From positions 24,738,001 through 24,802,000 of the forward strand of contig NC_091046.1 in assembly GCF_963966145.1 (NCBI RefSeq): 64,000 nucleotides of DNA, written 5' to 3'. How positions within the stretch are numbered: position 1 is the stretch's first letter; each line of letters opens with the position of its first letter. Origin of the DNA: Tenebrio molitor. Lineage: Eukaryota; Arthropoda; Insecta; Coleoptera; Tenebrionidae. Below are positions 9,744 through 21,622 of the stretch, piece after piece. The translations under genes and the position numbers were made by a program. Below the pieces are notes generated by a model. It worked only from the letters and a program-made list of their open reading frames with translations, made no database searches and had not been told where the DNA came from.

Positions 9744-11104
9744 ACTCACCGGCATAAAATTCGATCCATCTAATATTTTTATCAAATCTTTTTTTTTATG
9801 AGAACATCATATCAAATGTATATTTGATATATCAAGTGTAAACAGTGCTAAGCTACTTTTTCATTGAAGACAAGGAAAAAAATTTTATATTCCAAGTCTG
9901 AATGAATTTTAACAGTTTTTGAGGATTTTCTACATATTGTTCTCTCGTATTTTTTTCCACTCTTTGTGCAGCACCGTTCGCGACTGTGTTGATAACAAGT
10001 AAATTAGTATTCGTAAAACTAAAATGTGGGTTTAACTCCATCCGATACTGCCAGAGCTATTGCTTTAATTCAAGATGGACGGTCGAAGTATTACGTGGCT
10101 CGCGTTCTTGATGTTAAAGGATGTAGTATCCAGAGAGCTGTTAAACGATTTCCAGAAACCAAAGGCTATACCAGAAGAGTTGGGTCAGGAAGAAAAAGGT
10201 CTACAACTACCCGGGATGATCATTTTCTTACTTTAACAAACCTGAGAAACAGAGACACTACTGCAGTTAGAACCCGGAACGAACTGCAGGAGGTACGGGC
10301 TGTTGCAGTAAGTGAACGAACCGTAAGAAGAAGGTTAGAGGAACACGGTTTAAGTGCAAGAACACTCGCACATTGCCTAGTGTTGACCAGGGAACACCGA
10401 GTGGCGAGGCTTCTTATTGCTCACTAACACCGAAACTGGGGAATGGAAGAATGGGGTCGAATTCTTTTCACTGACGTGTCAAAATTTTGCCTCAGATCTC
10501 CAGATGACCGTCAAAGAGTATGGCGTGGAACTTGCGAAAGGGTTGCTCAGTGCAATTTTGTGCCAGGGATCAGTTTTGGTAGTGGTTCAATCATGGTATG
10601 GGGTGGCATTAGTATGGAAGCTCGCACTGAATTAGTGGTGGTAAACGGAGGGGCAATGACAGCAAACAGGTACATTAGGGACATCCTGGAGCCACATGTT
10701 GTGCCCTTTGCTCCATTTATTGGTAATGACTCCATTCTAATGCACGATAATGCCCGTCCACACATTGCTCAAATCGTAAATGAGTACTTGGACACAGTTG
10801 AAATCCACCATATGATTTGGCCTGCAAGAAGTCCCGATCTTAATCCAATTGAACATGTTTGGGACATGGTCGGAAGACGAGTTAAACTCCGAACTCCTGC
10901 TCCTGCAAACTTGAGAGACCTAAGTGCAGCAGTCATTCAAGAATGGCAAGAAATAGACCAAGCTGTCATTCAGGACCTTTTTGAAGGAATGCCAAGACGA
11001 ATGGAAGCTGTAATTCGACCTAGAGGAGGCAATATACGATAATGAGTTTTTTAGTTTATTACATCTCGTGTTAAATTTTTAAGAGGTTTTGTAATATTTT
11101 TGTT
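9744..11104 (+). mobile_element. Tc1-like element lacking its right end
   Basis: The likely left end (CACTCACCGGCATAAAATTCG, overlapping the end of the preceding MITE) lies about 280 bases before the transposase frame. No inverted copy of it follows the gene; part of another MITE begins at about 11105. The right terminus was probably lost. Confidence 0.5.
10026..11042 (+). pseudogene. Tc1-like DD34E transposase with one internal stop
   Basis: This 339-codon frame covers a full Tc1-type transposase. A bipartite HTH DNA-binding region occupies codons 1-110 (LTPSDTARAIALIQDGRS, later GSGRKRST). The catalytic domain keeps Asp150 (ILFTD), Asp241 (MHDNARPH) and Glu276 (SPDLNPIEHVW); 34 residues lie between the last two, the DD34E signature. 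Two defects are visible: a TAA at codon 134, where relatives usually have Glu or Gln (before HRNW), and no in-frame ATG at the start (GTG at 10026, with an out-of-frame ATG 2 bases earlier). Otherwise little decayed, so inactivation is probably recent. Confidence 0.85.
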
Positions 11105-11273
11105 ATTAGAGAAATAAAATGTGAAAAAATAAAGAAATAAAATTCTCTTCACCACACTTTTCACCTAAAAAATAACACTGACAGTGACAAAAATTGACAG
11201 TTCACAGTGAAGCGGCAAAAACTTCATAACATAGGCATGGCTTGCTTCGGTTACAATCATTTATAATGACCCT
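11105..11273. repeat. Partial copy of the 50.9-kb MITE
   Basis: The reverse complement matches 50943-51100: a terminus like CAGGGTCATTATAAATGATT, then TTTTTGCCGCTT, GTGAACTGTCA and TTTTTTAGGTGAAAAGTG. The other terminus is absent. Confidence 0.65.
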
Positions 11274-12643
11274 GTATTTCCACTTTTTTTTTCCTATGCA
11301 AGAGTGCAATCTTATCTTTATTGTACACTTAATATTATCGGTATGTGATTGTCAAAGAAAAACGTATATTTCTGTTTCGGGCGTTATTTTTTGTCAAAAT
11401 TTAAAAATAAAAAAGATTTGCCATTAAGAAGTGCGCCGTTGAGCCGATTTTTAATTTTTTTTTAAATAACCAAGTAAAAAAAAATATTTTTTGAATGGAA
11501 TCAAAAATAAAAAATGTAAAACGTTGCCGCATTTTGAAGTAATATTTTAGGACACTTGCAGTTTAAAAATTGAAAATCGGTCATACCGTTTCTTTAAAAA
11601 ACGCTAAATACTTTTCCGATATCTTTATCTCTCTCGCACACTTGGTCATCCCGATTAGCCTTAACAGAATTATAGTAGCGGCCGGGGAAAATGGGAATCT
11701 GGCTTCTTAACTTTAATAACTTTGAGCTATATTTAAATAATACTGTAAATAAAACTGTAAGAGTTATCATTATTAAGATTTACGATAGGGATAATTTTTT
11801 TTCATGTCATTAGGGGCTATTCTGTATCCAGTACGTTAAAAGTAACACACCGATAAAATTTTAAAGCACCGTCAAATTGAAAAGCTATTCTGTATCTGCG
11901 CATCCTGTTAAAATTTTGACGTAAATTTTAACAGGCGGTTTTTTGCCCAGTGTATCATCATTTTTGGGTTATGTTGTTGAGTTCTGTGAGTTTTTACAAT
12001 AATTATAACCTTTTCCTTTTTTAATTCAACAAGATTGGTTTCATGCAGCAGTTCGAATAAAACAACATCTTGTAAATGACAATTTTACCAATTAAAAATA
12101 GATATGCATTATTTAAATGTTTATTTCATTATACAGGGTGTTAGGGAATGGTCTCCCGAGAATTTCAGGGTGAGTTTATCAGGGAAAATGTGGTCGAAAA
12201 CCTTTATACCGTTTTTGGATAAACTGAACCGTTTTCTGAAAATGAAATTGTTCCCTGCTGTTTTGGGACTGCTGAAATATTGCTTTGTGCACGAAAAAAT
12301 CTTGTATGTTTCGATTTAAAAATGATTGCTTGGTGACGATTCGAAATTTACTACTGTCAGAGTCTACACTTCACTCAACCAACAATCATCACAATCGTTT
12401 ATAATGCCCGAATACTTTATATTGAACTCTGAATTTTGAGCCACTCTTCATGTTTTTCTGCGATATTTATTAGATTAGTTTGGGGATGATTGCGTTTTCT
12501 ACCCCTTTCTTCTCTTCTGTTAGGTATGCGTATCGACACCCAACATATTAATGTCCACCCCAATGTCAGGCGCCTGCTCATGAATGTCGAAGTTACATAC
12601 AAGGCTGCAGCATATATCTAATAAAATAAGCTAAAAATGTGCA
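11274..12643. other. Stretch without a recognised gene
   Basis: AT-rich. It contains two copies of GCTATTCTGTATC (about 11817 and 11884) and an isolated transposon-like terminus, CAGGGTGTTAGGGAATGG at about 12136, whose partner end I cannot find. Short open frames here resemble nothing known. Confidence 0.3.
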
Positions 12644-12739
12644 AATAGTATATTGTTATACGAGTTGCACAAGACAGTCTATTGTCGAACGAGAGTTCGA
12701 CGACATGTTTTGTGCAACGAGTGTAACATGCTATTTTTT
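12644..12739. repeat. Short foldback, variable-core family (copy 3)
   Basis: Ends AATAGTATATTGTTATACGA and TGTAACATGCTATTTTTT are followed outside by CTACTT. Inner arms are GAGTTGCACAAGACA / TGTTTTGTGCAAC, with the centre GTCGAACGAGAGTTCGAC a near-perfect palindrome. Confidence 0.7.
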
Positions 12740-13083
12740 CTACTTCGGCTTCATTAATTTAATTTTTTTAAACATAAAATTATTATCTAGTGACTTTTAT
12801 TTTAATGGAATTCGGTTGGTATTGACGAAGCAATGTCATTTCATTGAAAATTAAATTTTAAATGGTCTCCCAGATTTTGTTACAATAATAATCTACCCCC
12901 TTAATAGTTTATTTTCATCCAAAACATGGATTCCGGTTCAAATAACATCACATTTAACACTGATATTTACTTTCAATACCAACCCCAAATTCAATAATCA
13001 CTAGTAGAAACGATGCTATAAAATTGATCTTTGTGAAACTGTTTTCGGTGTCACAAAATGCTCATTGTGAGACCGAAGTAGAA
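12740..13083. other. Stretch without a recognised gene
   Basis: AT-rich spacer between two foldbacks. I see nothing in it. Confidence 0.3.
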
Positions 13084-13223
13084 AATAGTATATTATGATA
13101 CGAGTCTTATAAGAAGCATTTTATCGCACGCACGGTTTTAGGCCACGACGAGCTTGCGAGGAGTGCCCTAAAGGAGTAAGTGCGATAAAATGCCTTATAA
13201 ACGAGATGTCATACAGTATTTTT
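13084..13223. repeat. Short foldback, variable-core family (copy 4)
   Basis: Ends AATAGTATATTATGATACGA and GTCATACAGTATTTTTT are followed by CTACTT. The stem CTTATAAGAAGCATTTTATC plus GCAC pairs with GTGCGATAAAATGCCTTATAA. The core (TTTTAGGC / GCCCTAAA) differs from every other copy. Confidence 0.75.
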
Positions 13224-13731
13224 TCTACTTTGCCACTTTTTCAATGAAAAAAAAAAAATTAAAATTTAAAACCGTTAAAGTTGAAGGATTCCACCCATGG
13301 TCACGTCTGCGGTCTGCCGCGACACCACAGTATCCGTCAAAATTAAAAAATTAAATTTCACTATTTTTAGTATTATTATTATATCACGACTTTTCCTATT
13401 ACGATACGCAAAACAGTATCGTAATACCTAGCATCAGTACGAACGCAAAGTAGAAAAAAATCATTTTGAAATTAGCAGTAGAAAACCCATTAACACGAAA
13501 TAAAGTTTACACCATGTAAATTCCCATGGTTCATCGATAAAAAAAATTCACTGTATTGTCCGCAACGTATTCTTACGTCTCCCGTACTTTACGCGTATTT
13601 GCTATGACGGATTCATACGTTTTCCGGTTTTAGTGTGCTCCGTGTGATGATTTGCAAGTCCTTAGAGAACGGTGTAAACTGAATAATCGTTTATTTTTCT
13701 AAAAATATCTTGTTTGTTAGATAATTATGTA
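13224..13731. other. Stretch without a recognised gene
   Basis: Holds a small hairpin (ATTACGATAC / GTATCGTAAT, 13399-13425) and otherwise low-information AT-rich DNA. Confidence 0.35.
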
Positions 13732-13917
13732 CGGTCGGTGGACAAATAAAACTGGGACACTTAAAATTTAATCTGTGTAAATCAGACCACTGAATTGTCA
13801 ATATATTTGTCAGTGTCTATAACTCTATATAATATGTCATACCAAAGTTAACCTATTTGTGATAAAGCCGTAATTAAACGATGCAAATTTATCCCAGTTT
13901 TATTTGTCCATCGACTG
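13732..13917. mobile_element. 186-bp MITE related to the Tc1-like element at 26.4 kb
   Basis: TIRs CGGTCGGTGGACAAATAAAA and its near inverse end at 13917. TA flanks both sides (13730-13731, 13918-13919). The GGTGGACA..CTGGGACA terminus resembles that of 26361-27908. Another copy is at 40551-40759. Confidence 0.8.
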
Positions 13918-13923
13918 TACATA

Positions 13924-14059
13924 CACTGCGTTTTTTATTTCACTGAACATGTAAAATGGCTATGTTCAGTTCTAAAATGGACAAGTCAATTTATTTGAAA
14001 TAGGCAACCAAACTTACAGACCCATGAATCCTATGTTCAGTAAAATAAAAAAACTCAGG
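13924..14059. mobile_element. 136-bp MITE
   Basis: CACTGCGTTTTTTATTTCAC plus TGAACAT at the left is inverted at the right (ATGTTCAGTAAAATAAAAAAACTCAGGG). It begins 5 bases after the previous MITE's TA. Confidence 0.55.
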
Positions 14060-14408
14060 GTATATCAGTCCAACCTAAACACAAGAGATTATGTAATATA
14101 CACAAGAAGAAAAATTCAAAAAAATAGCAAAAATAGCTAAAAGTTAACAATTGTATGGTATTTCTCAAAACATGGTTGTTTCACCATCGCAAAATATGAA
14201 AAATTTGATCCCAAATCTATTATGTTTAAATGGTATCCATACATATGTTGTTTGAAAAGCAAGCGTGCTTTGGAAACTATTAGGGACTTGTATTTACAAA
14301 TGTTTTTGAACGGGTAGAAAGCATTTTGATAGATATTCTTCATATTTTCTTATCCTATCTTTGCTTTTTAGGTTGTATTGTCAAAAAGTTATGTAAATAT
14401 TTTAGAAT

Positions 14409-15242
14409 ATAATTCAACGATTCAACGAAAGGATTAGATTTTGTTGTTAAAAATGTCATCTAAATTTTGAAGGTATTTGAGCAGTTAGCTTTTGAAACAA
14501 TTGATGAAAAGTTGGCAAGCAACATTTGTACACCTCTTAACATCTGTCAAAAGTTCTATTAGAAAAATGTAAATTTATTGAAAATACTCTAAAAATAGAC
14601 TACAATGGCAGAAATTTCAATATTGTTAAAAAAGGAAACAATTTTTGCTTATGGAGAGTGTCGTAAGAACTTCAATGACACAGTTGGTTTTCTCGTGGAA
14701 CACTATCCAAATGTAGGCTTTACAAAATGTAAGGTTCAGAGAGCCGTCAATTTATTTGAAGACACAGGAAACGTATATGAACTAAATTACCTTGCTAAAA
14801 TATCCTGATCGTGTTTTAATCCTTTGTTGAAGAATTAAAGCATCCAGTATAATAAATTACGTCCAAATCTTGTCTTTAATTTGTAAGTATTTGTAAGGTT
14901 AGAAAGATAAACGTCAAATATGTCACCTGCATTTGAGCGAAGAGGAGTGACCAAAATTCGGCGATAGACCGCGTTTGTTTCATACGCGTCTACGTTTTTG
15001 CATCTGGAGCCACGTTTAACGAGTTTCTCTCTACAGTACTTTTTATTGATTTTTGATATAAATCTTAAGTGATTCAACATTTGAGAAAGGCATGTAAAAA
15101 TTACGTTTTTAAGACTTGGGTTATAGCATTAATGGGATTTGACTTTTCACCGTCTAAAATACCTCCATTTTAAATTTCACAAAAATCTGTTGGAAAATAA
15201 CCGAGATATTAGGCTCGAAAATCTTAGCTGAGACACACTGTA
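14409..15242. mobile_element. Left-truncated copy of the 20.6-kb mariner-like element
   Basis: It aligns with 20868-21620: GATTCAACGAAAGGATTAGA, TTGAAACAATTGATGAAAA and the right terminus CTTAGCTGAGACACACTG. The left TIR is missing. Confidence 0.7.
14605..14808 (+). pseudogene. Fragment of a mariner-like transposase HTH domain
   Basis: The 67-codon frame opens MAEISILLKKETIFAYGECR and continues FLVEHYPNVGF and RAVNLFEDTGNVYE. This fits the DUF4817-type N-terminal layout (initial helix, short spacer, FxxTGxV). It then breaks into other frames, and no catalytic region is recognisable. A more decayed copy sits at 21091-21240. Confidence 0.45.
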
Positions 15243-16031
15243 TTTGAGGTTAAATTATGTTATTTTTAAAGAAAGTGGTAATTTTATACAAGAAGAAAGT
15301 AAAATAAAAAACATCAGTATCTAGGCTCTGTTAAAATATTCATTAAAATAGTTATTAAAAACTAAAAACTAGCTGAAGTAACAAAAGTCAACTATTCAAA
15401 GGAACAAGTAACTTTATCTATTTCACATCACATTTGCATCATCGTAATCCTTAATTTATAATGTTTCCCAATTATCTATGCATGCAATATGTCAAAATTA
15501 TATAAAGACGTGATTCAGATTTATATAACTTTCTCGTGCTAGGGTATTGGAATTATTACAGTTTTGGATTAGGATGGCGTCATAAGAGTATAGGTATCAA
15601 GTTTAAAATAAATTAAATAAAATAGTGTCAGAACTTGCATTTATATTTTTATACTTAAAAACTGACCAAAACATCAAAAGATTTAGATCCATTAGCAAAT
15701 TTGGAAGCTAAACTGAAACGGGGAATTCCAAGTGGGGCCTAATATTAGAAAAGTTTGAGACCTCTGTTTACAGATTTCACGGTTTAGTTTGACCATGAGT
15801 AAATATTATGTTTATGATAATGCACAAGTGTTCTAAACATTACCTAGGTAATAGTTTAGGGAAGAGCTGTGGATACCTAAAAAACAAGCCATTTATTCAA
15901 GTTAATTGGGAGAAATCTGTCGTTACACCATTTCAAAATTAGATTTAATCTATCCTCTAAACTTGTATATGCCGTTAAAGGATTTAAGTTAAAAATGTCA
16001 ATAGATCAGTTATACGAGAAGAATAAAGGAC
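15243..16031. other. Stretch without a recognised gene
   Basis: AT-rich. No ORF, repeat terminus or host exon recognised. Confidence 0.3.
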
Positions 16032-16255
16032 CTATAGTTGGCGCGGCGAACCAGTGGCGTAGTCACGAGGTGTTCACGTGATAGTTCGTAGCGACGTCAT
16101 GAAAAGCCTGATTTACACTGCCCTGCCAAATTTGAGGTTTGTGCTGCACCATTACTTCTTAACGCACGCCCTTTAACCAATAGGAAACATCCCCCCAAAA
16201 TCACGTGAAGATCAGACCTGTTTATTACTCCAGTCAGTCGTCGCGCCGACTATAG
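16032..16255. mobile_element. 224-bp MITE-like element
   Basis: CTATAGTTGGCGCGGCGA at the left is inverted as TCGTCGCGCCGACTATAG at the right, with a GC-richer interior than its flanks. No ORF. Confidence 0.5.
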
Positions 16256-17220
16256 TACAGAACCCTGAGGCATATTGAATGGATAGATCCAACTTTAACG
16301 AAAAATTTACGATTTGAATGAAACGCTTTGATCCCATTGAATAAAATTCTCCAAATACCATACTACTCCCACGTAACAATGAGCAGATGATGAGGAACTT
16401 TTTCAACATCAATTTAAATCTAATTAAATCTAAGATTATCGTTTACTGATTAAGGTAAGATACAAAATTCCTAACCGACCAACCTGATATAAAATTGTGT
16501 TTATTTACTTGTAAAAATGACAGCATCTATTTAATAATTATTTATTTTTCATTATTTTACAGGTAACCGAAGTTTGACTAACAGGTCAATATAAATGAAA
16601 TTTAATTTAGCATTTAAAAATAGGTCTCATGGAAGCTTCAAGCCATTGTGATAGAACGAATGTACATAGAATAGAAGACTTGAGTACCTATTGTAGACAA
16701 GACAATTCTGAAACGCAAAACCTAAGCAACTTAGGTTTCAGTTTGTCTGGCCCAGAGGCGGGGTTGTCAGATAGCTCATTCAATTCATTTTTAACGAGTT
16801 CGGTATTACTTTTAATAATAATAACAATTTGTGTCAAATTGATACGGTTTCGTGAAATCGTCAGAACAGGTAAGAGATGATGACTGGTTAGGCACGTATA
16901 CACAATGGAAAATGCGTTATCTAGAATATTGGTTAACACATAAATAAAATTACTTTAAGGTACAATTTCTTTTTAAATTAAATCTAATCTAAAGTATTTG
17001 AAATTTATTAACTTTAATCGACAATTGAATTACTAATTAATTATTGCAATATGTTTACTTCAATCTGGGAAGTTTTAGGACAATGGTGTTGAAAATTGAT
17101 TTTTGTATGATATAAATCTAAAGTATTTAAAATAAATCGCTGTACCGAGATTAAAACCTTTATTATAATATATTGTTTTCAAAATTAGTTTCTTACGAAC
17201 GCGTAATAAGGAAACATTGT
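16256..17220. other. Stretch with one uncertain membrane-type ORF
   Basis: The frame at 16629-16880 (83 aa, plus) would contain one strongly hydrophobic segment (SVLLLIIITICVKLI) and is followed by a donor-like GGTAAGAG. I cannot assign it, and the opposite strand is also open, so coding is unproven. Confidence 0.25.
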
Positions 17221-17448
17221 TAAACTTCGTCCAGCGAGAGATTGGGAGATTTTAAATTGTATTAAATTAACCCAACACTACAAAATGCACTAGAATACAT
17301 TAATTAGAACATAATTTCAGAGTAAAAATATTACTGCTTGTGCTTGAAGGATATACATATTTAAAATTTTACGTGAGCTAGGTGTTACTTTCTCTACGTA
17401 GAGTTTAGTGATTTTTATGTCAACCAATCTCTCGCTGGACAAACTATA
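17221..17448. mobile_element. 228-bp MITE
   Basis: TAAACTTCGTCCAGCGAGAG plus ATTGG at the left is inverted as CCAATCTCTCGCTGGACAAACTATA at the right. A half copy lies at 3480-3592. Confidence 0.65.
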
Positions 17449-18471
17449 ACAAGGTTATTAATTTTACATGTTCCAAATTGGTATTAAGTCCTTCTATGAT
17501 CTATTGTAATAATTTTTATTGGTCACATTTAATGGCTGCTTTGATGAAAGATTAATCTTAGAATGTGTTACAATGATAAAAAATAAAAAAAATAATAAAT
17601 CGAAAAATACATCAAGACAAGAACTGTTTTTTGAACTTAAAGTTCAATTTAACCATGGGTTTTATAAAACAGTAACTGTATTCCTTAGTATATTCAATCT
17701 TCAGGATTAGATCAAAGATTTCTCTAATCAACAATTAGACGTTGATTTTGTAATTTATACAACAAATTTATCAATTTGTTTGAAATACAAAAAATATGTT
17801 TATTAATCATTGTCTTAACGGAAACGTTTGAATTAATTGGTGCTATAGTTCCATACTAACCAAAAGTTGCAGTTATTAATTAAATAATTGTTTTGAATGT
17901 ATTAAGTAATTCTATGTGTATCTACCTCTTCCCACTATACAATGTCCCAAAATTCGTCAAACAATCCAATGTTAAGTAGCGACAAAAGAATAAGAGCTCT
18001 CTGAAAAAAATTCCATCTCCTTTATTCTTGAGCTTATGACGACCTCTGTCTGAATGCATCAGCATCTGTTTTTTGATAAATGAAACACAAAAATTAGGAC
18101 CAATTTTGTCCCTGCTTATCCTCGCAAACCTCAACTCTTATAATATTACCATGTTTCAAAAAAGGTATGTTCAAGAGCGGCTGTGAAAAACAAAATACCT
18201 ATTTGAAAATGTATGACATAACTTGAATAATCGAGTTGTAAATATCATAATTACGATAGTTGCCATGAATGCAGATCAAAAATGTTTTGGTTTGGGAATC
18301 GTTACCGACATTTGTTATTGTTTTCCACGGCGAGCTTGATTTTTTTTTTTAATTCATTAATGACATAATAACACATCGTAAAGTAATAAATTTTTATTGC
18401 ACAAAAGACAACTTGTTAGACATCATTGAAATCAGGAAAAAAATTTCTACCAGAATAAAAATAAATAAATA
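17449..18471. other. Stretch without a recognised gene
   Basis: AT-rich with only short chance frames. Nothing supported. Confidence 0.3.
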
Positions 18472-20198
18472 CAGGTGTCCCAGAACTGGCTCCCCAGAGA
18501 AAAAAGGGAGCCTTAGGGCGAATATATTAACGTGTATTTTAAAGAAAAAAATCCTATCTCAAATGATAACCGAGAAAAGACATTCTGAAGTTGACCAATT
18601 AGAGTTGAGCATCATTAAGGTGGAATAATCGCAATTTTGCGTTGCCTAGGTTTCCTTTTTATCCGTAAATCTCTATAATTCTGTCCATTTGATTTGGTCC
18701 ACTACATTTATTAGAATGATTGTTTACGTCAGTTTGACATTTGTTATAGAATTTCGCTGCGATATTTAATTCAGGTGTATCATTTAACATGTATTCTTCC
18801 TCTGAGTACGTAGATATGATTCTTACTTTTGCGCGATGTGGGAACAATGCACGTGAAGCAGTAAGGTTGTACCGTGACAATTTCCACAAAGACAAAACAA
18901 TCCTGAAATTAATCGCTCGGGGTCGAGAAACGGGTCAGATGCAGCCAGTTCGAAGAAGAAGTTAGGGGTGCTCCAAGAAATGTAAGGACTGTCGAACACG
19001 AGGAAGCCGTACTGAATGTCTTTGAGGAAGACGGCACCCCGAGTATTCGAACAGTTTCTCGTGAAATGGGTTTATCCAAGAGTTCGGTGCAGAGAGTTCT
19101 AGCTGATAATAGGAGACATCCATACCACTATACACGAGTACAACATCTTCTGCCAGAGGATTATCCAATTAGGCGAGACTTTTATCTATGGTTAATAAAC
19201 CAAAACGATGCTTCACACTTCTTGTCACGGATACTGTTTTCTGATGAGTCGCTATTTTGCCGGTAAGGTTGTTCCAATTATCACAACCTTCATATCTGGG
19301 CAGAGGAAAATCCAAGAGAATAATTTCTCAGAGGTTTTCAACATAGGTTTTCTGTTAATTTGTGGACTGGGCTATTGGGCGATCGTTTGGCAAGTATAAG
19401 CGTGGTGGATCCTTCCATTTGTTAAAATTCCGAATCCCCGGCTCTAGATTGGACTGTTTGAATTCCCCGCAAGATTAACGGGGGCAAGATATGCTCAGTT
19501 CATTGGAACGGAGCTACCTGATTTACTTGAAATTGTACCTCTTGCTTATCGCATAAATGACTGGTTCCAACATTTTAGCAGAAACGTTCGGGAAATTTTT
19601 GATAACCAATATCCACAGCGCTGGATCGGTCTCCAGCCAGGTCTCCAGATCTGAATCATTTATCGGCGGCCCATAAATTCAGAGGCTGATCTGAGAGTTT
19701 GAATTCAGGAGGCTTTGTTTCAGTTACTGAAGAAATGATAACTAACGCTACTACAAGAAGTTTGTTATGTAGAGCACAATTGTGCATATAAATGAATGGT
19801 GGTCATTTCGAACATCTGCTTTAACATTGTTACCTATTTAAATAAATGGTTCTTTTTAGAATCGCCATTTTTATTGTTTTATTTCGAATTTTGCAATTGT
19901 CAAGTCTTGATGTTGATGACAGATAAACGTCAACGAATTTTTATATCGGAAAACGTCAAAATTCCAGTTGCCCAAACATTTTATTGATTTGTGCGATATC
20001 AGAGATTTTTTGTTGTTGTTTAGCAACTGATCGGATTTTTTAGTAATACCTGAGGACGAGCTTCCAGGATTGGTGAAATTAAAAACTTTGTAACTCGGTA
20101 ATTTGAGCTAGCAGAAAATTTATTTTAGTCAATTTAAAGTCTTTTTTGTTGTCGGCACATGCCTGTTTTCTCTGGGCAGCCAGTTCTGGGACACCCTG
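18472..20198 (+). mobile_element. 1.73-kb mariner-like element, CAGGTGTCCCAGAACTGG ends
   Basis: TIRs CAGGTGTCCCAGAACTGGCT and the inverse CCAGTTCTGGGACACCCTG are flanked by TA (18470-18471, 20199-20200). This is the better-preserved of two copies; the other, at 53990-57943, is broken by nested P-like elements. Confidence 0.85.
18789..19740 (+). pseudogene. Mariner-like transposase, frameshifted
   Basis: From ATG 18789 the frame gives MYSSSEYVDMILTFARCGNN, a DUF4817-type HTH start. After a shift it gives GLSKSSVQRVLADNRRHPYH and SRILFSDESLF (first catalytic Asp), then NLWTGLLGDR-like sequence in another frame. Later come ELPDLLEIVPLAYRINDWFQH, where relatives have the second catalytic Asp, and YPQRWIG. 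At least three frameshifts and a stop are visible. The order of motifs matches a full mariner-superfamily transposase, now dead. Confidence 0.7.
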
Positions 20199-20200
20199 TA

Positions 20201-20622
20201 TATATGTATATTTTTTCATAAATTGTCAAATTAAAAAGTTACAGCCAATATTTGATACTTTTGTTCCACGCTGTATGTTTTCGTTTGAAAAAACAAAGTG
20301 ACAGTTATTTGACATAACAGTTAATGTTGAAAAAATAAAAAATTAAGCCATTCTGTAGTGTTTTTTTAACTATTGTATTGCTTCTTTTGTTTATTAAAAT
20401 CTGACAATAAATAACGGAGCTACGGCTTGCGGCGATTTTTAGGTAACCCTGTATATGTCGCAGGCTTATAGCAGAATTAGGCTTTTTGCAAAAAACCTAG
20501 GCGTTTTGCACAACAGCGTCACTATGAATAATTACTTTCAATTATTCAAGATAACTTGCGGTTTTCAGTTATTTTGCAAAATGCCTGATGGCAGTTAGGC
20601 ATATTGAAAACATTGCAGTATA
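20201..20622. other. Stretch without a recognised gene
   Basis: It contains an isolated terminus-like TAACCCTGTA (about 20444-20453). A weak inverted pair, TTGCAAAAAACCTAGGC / GCAAAATGCCTGA, suggests another decayed MITE. Confidence 0.3.
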
Positions 20623-21620
20623 TAGGTGTCTCAGCTAAGATTTTCGAGTCTAGTATCTCAATTATTTGGCAACGGGTTTTTATGAAATTTGAAATACAAA
20701 TATTTTAGACGGTGAAGGTTCAATTAGTAATAATAAAATGATCTACAGTTAAAAAATGTAATTTTAACATATGTTTTCTTTATTGAAAATTAAGCGCAAT
20801 TATTATTAGATTCTTAAACATTAAAAAAATAGGTGTCTACACAAACAATTAACTAAATCACTCGTCTGATTCAACGAAAAGATAAGATGTTGTTGTTAAA
20901 AATGTAATCTAAATTTTCAAGGTATTTGAGCAGTTCTCTACCTTTTGAAACAATTGATGAAAAATTGCCAAGCTACAATTTGTACATCCCTTCAAATCTG
21001 TCAAAAGTGGGTACGCTTTATTAAAAAAGTCAAATCGTGTAAATTTATTAAAAATAGTCTAAAAATAGACTACAATCGCAGAAATTTTAATATTGTTGAA
21101 AAAGGAAACAATTTTTGCCTATGGAGAGTATCGTAAGGACTTCGTTTTCTCGTGGAATGCTATCCAAATGTAGGTTTTACAATATGTACGCTTCAGAGAG
21201 TCGCCAATTTATTTGAAGATTGCGTTTTAGTCCTTTATGGAAGAATTAAAGCACACTATAATAAATTACGTCCAAATGTTGTCTTTAACTTTGTTAGAAA
21301 GAACGTTAAATATGTCACTTGCGTCCTGCGTTTGTGCGAAGAGGGTTTTTTTTTTCTTTTTTCTTGCAAACCAGACGTCTTTCAAGGACGAGCTTCTCCT
21401 TACAGCATTTTTATTGACGATCAATTTTTTGATAGAAATCTTAAGTGATTCAACATTTTAGAAAGGAATGTAAAAATTACACTTTTAAGACTTTGGTTAT
21501 TGCATTATTGAGATTTTACTCTTCACCGTCTAAAATACATATCTGCATTTTAAATTTCACAAAAATCTGTTGGAAAATAATCGGGATATTAGGCCCGAAA
21601 GTCTTAGCTGAGACACCCTG
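20623..21620 (+). mobile_element. 1-kb mariner-like element, GGTGTCTCAGCTAAGA ends
   Basis: Left GGTGTCTCAGCTAAGATTTT is inverted at the right as AAAGTCTTAGCTGAGACACC, with TA after the right end (21621-21622). It carries a decayed copy of the transposase fragment seen at 14605 (from about 21091). It belongs with 14409-15242. Confidence 0.75.
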
Positions 21621-21622
21621 TA

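Noticed and set aside
16629..16880. 83-codon frame with a hydrophobic segment
   Set aside because: The opposite strand is equally open and no homologue is recognised; kept only as a note.
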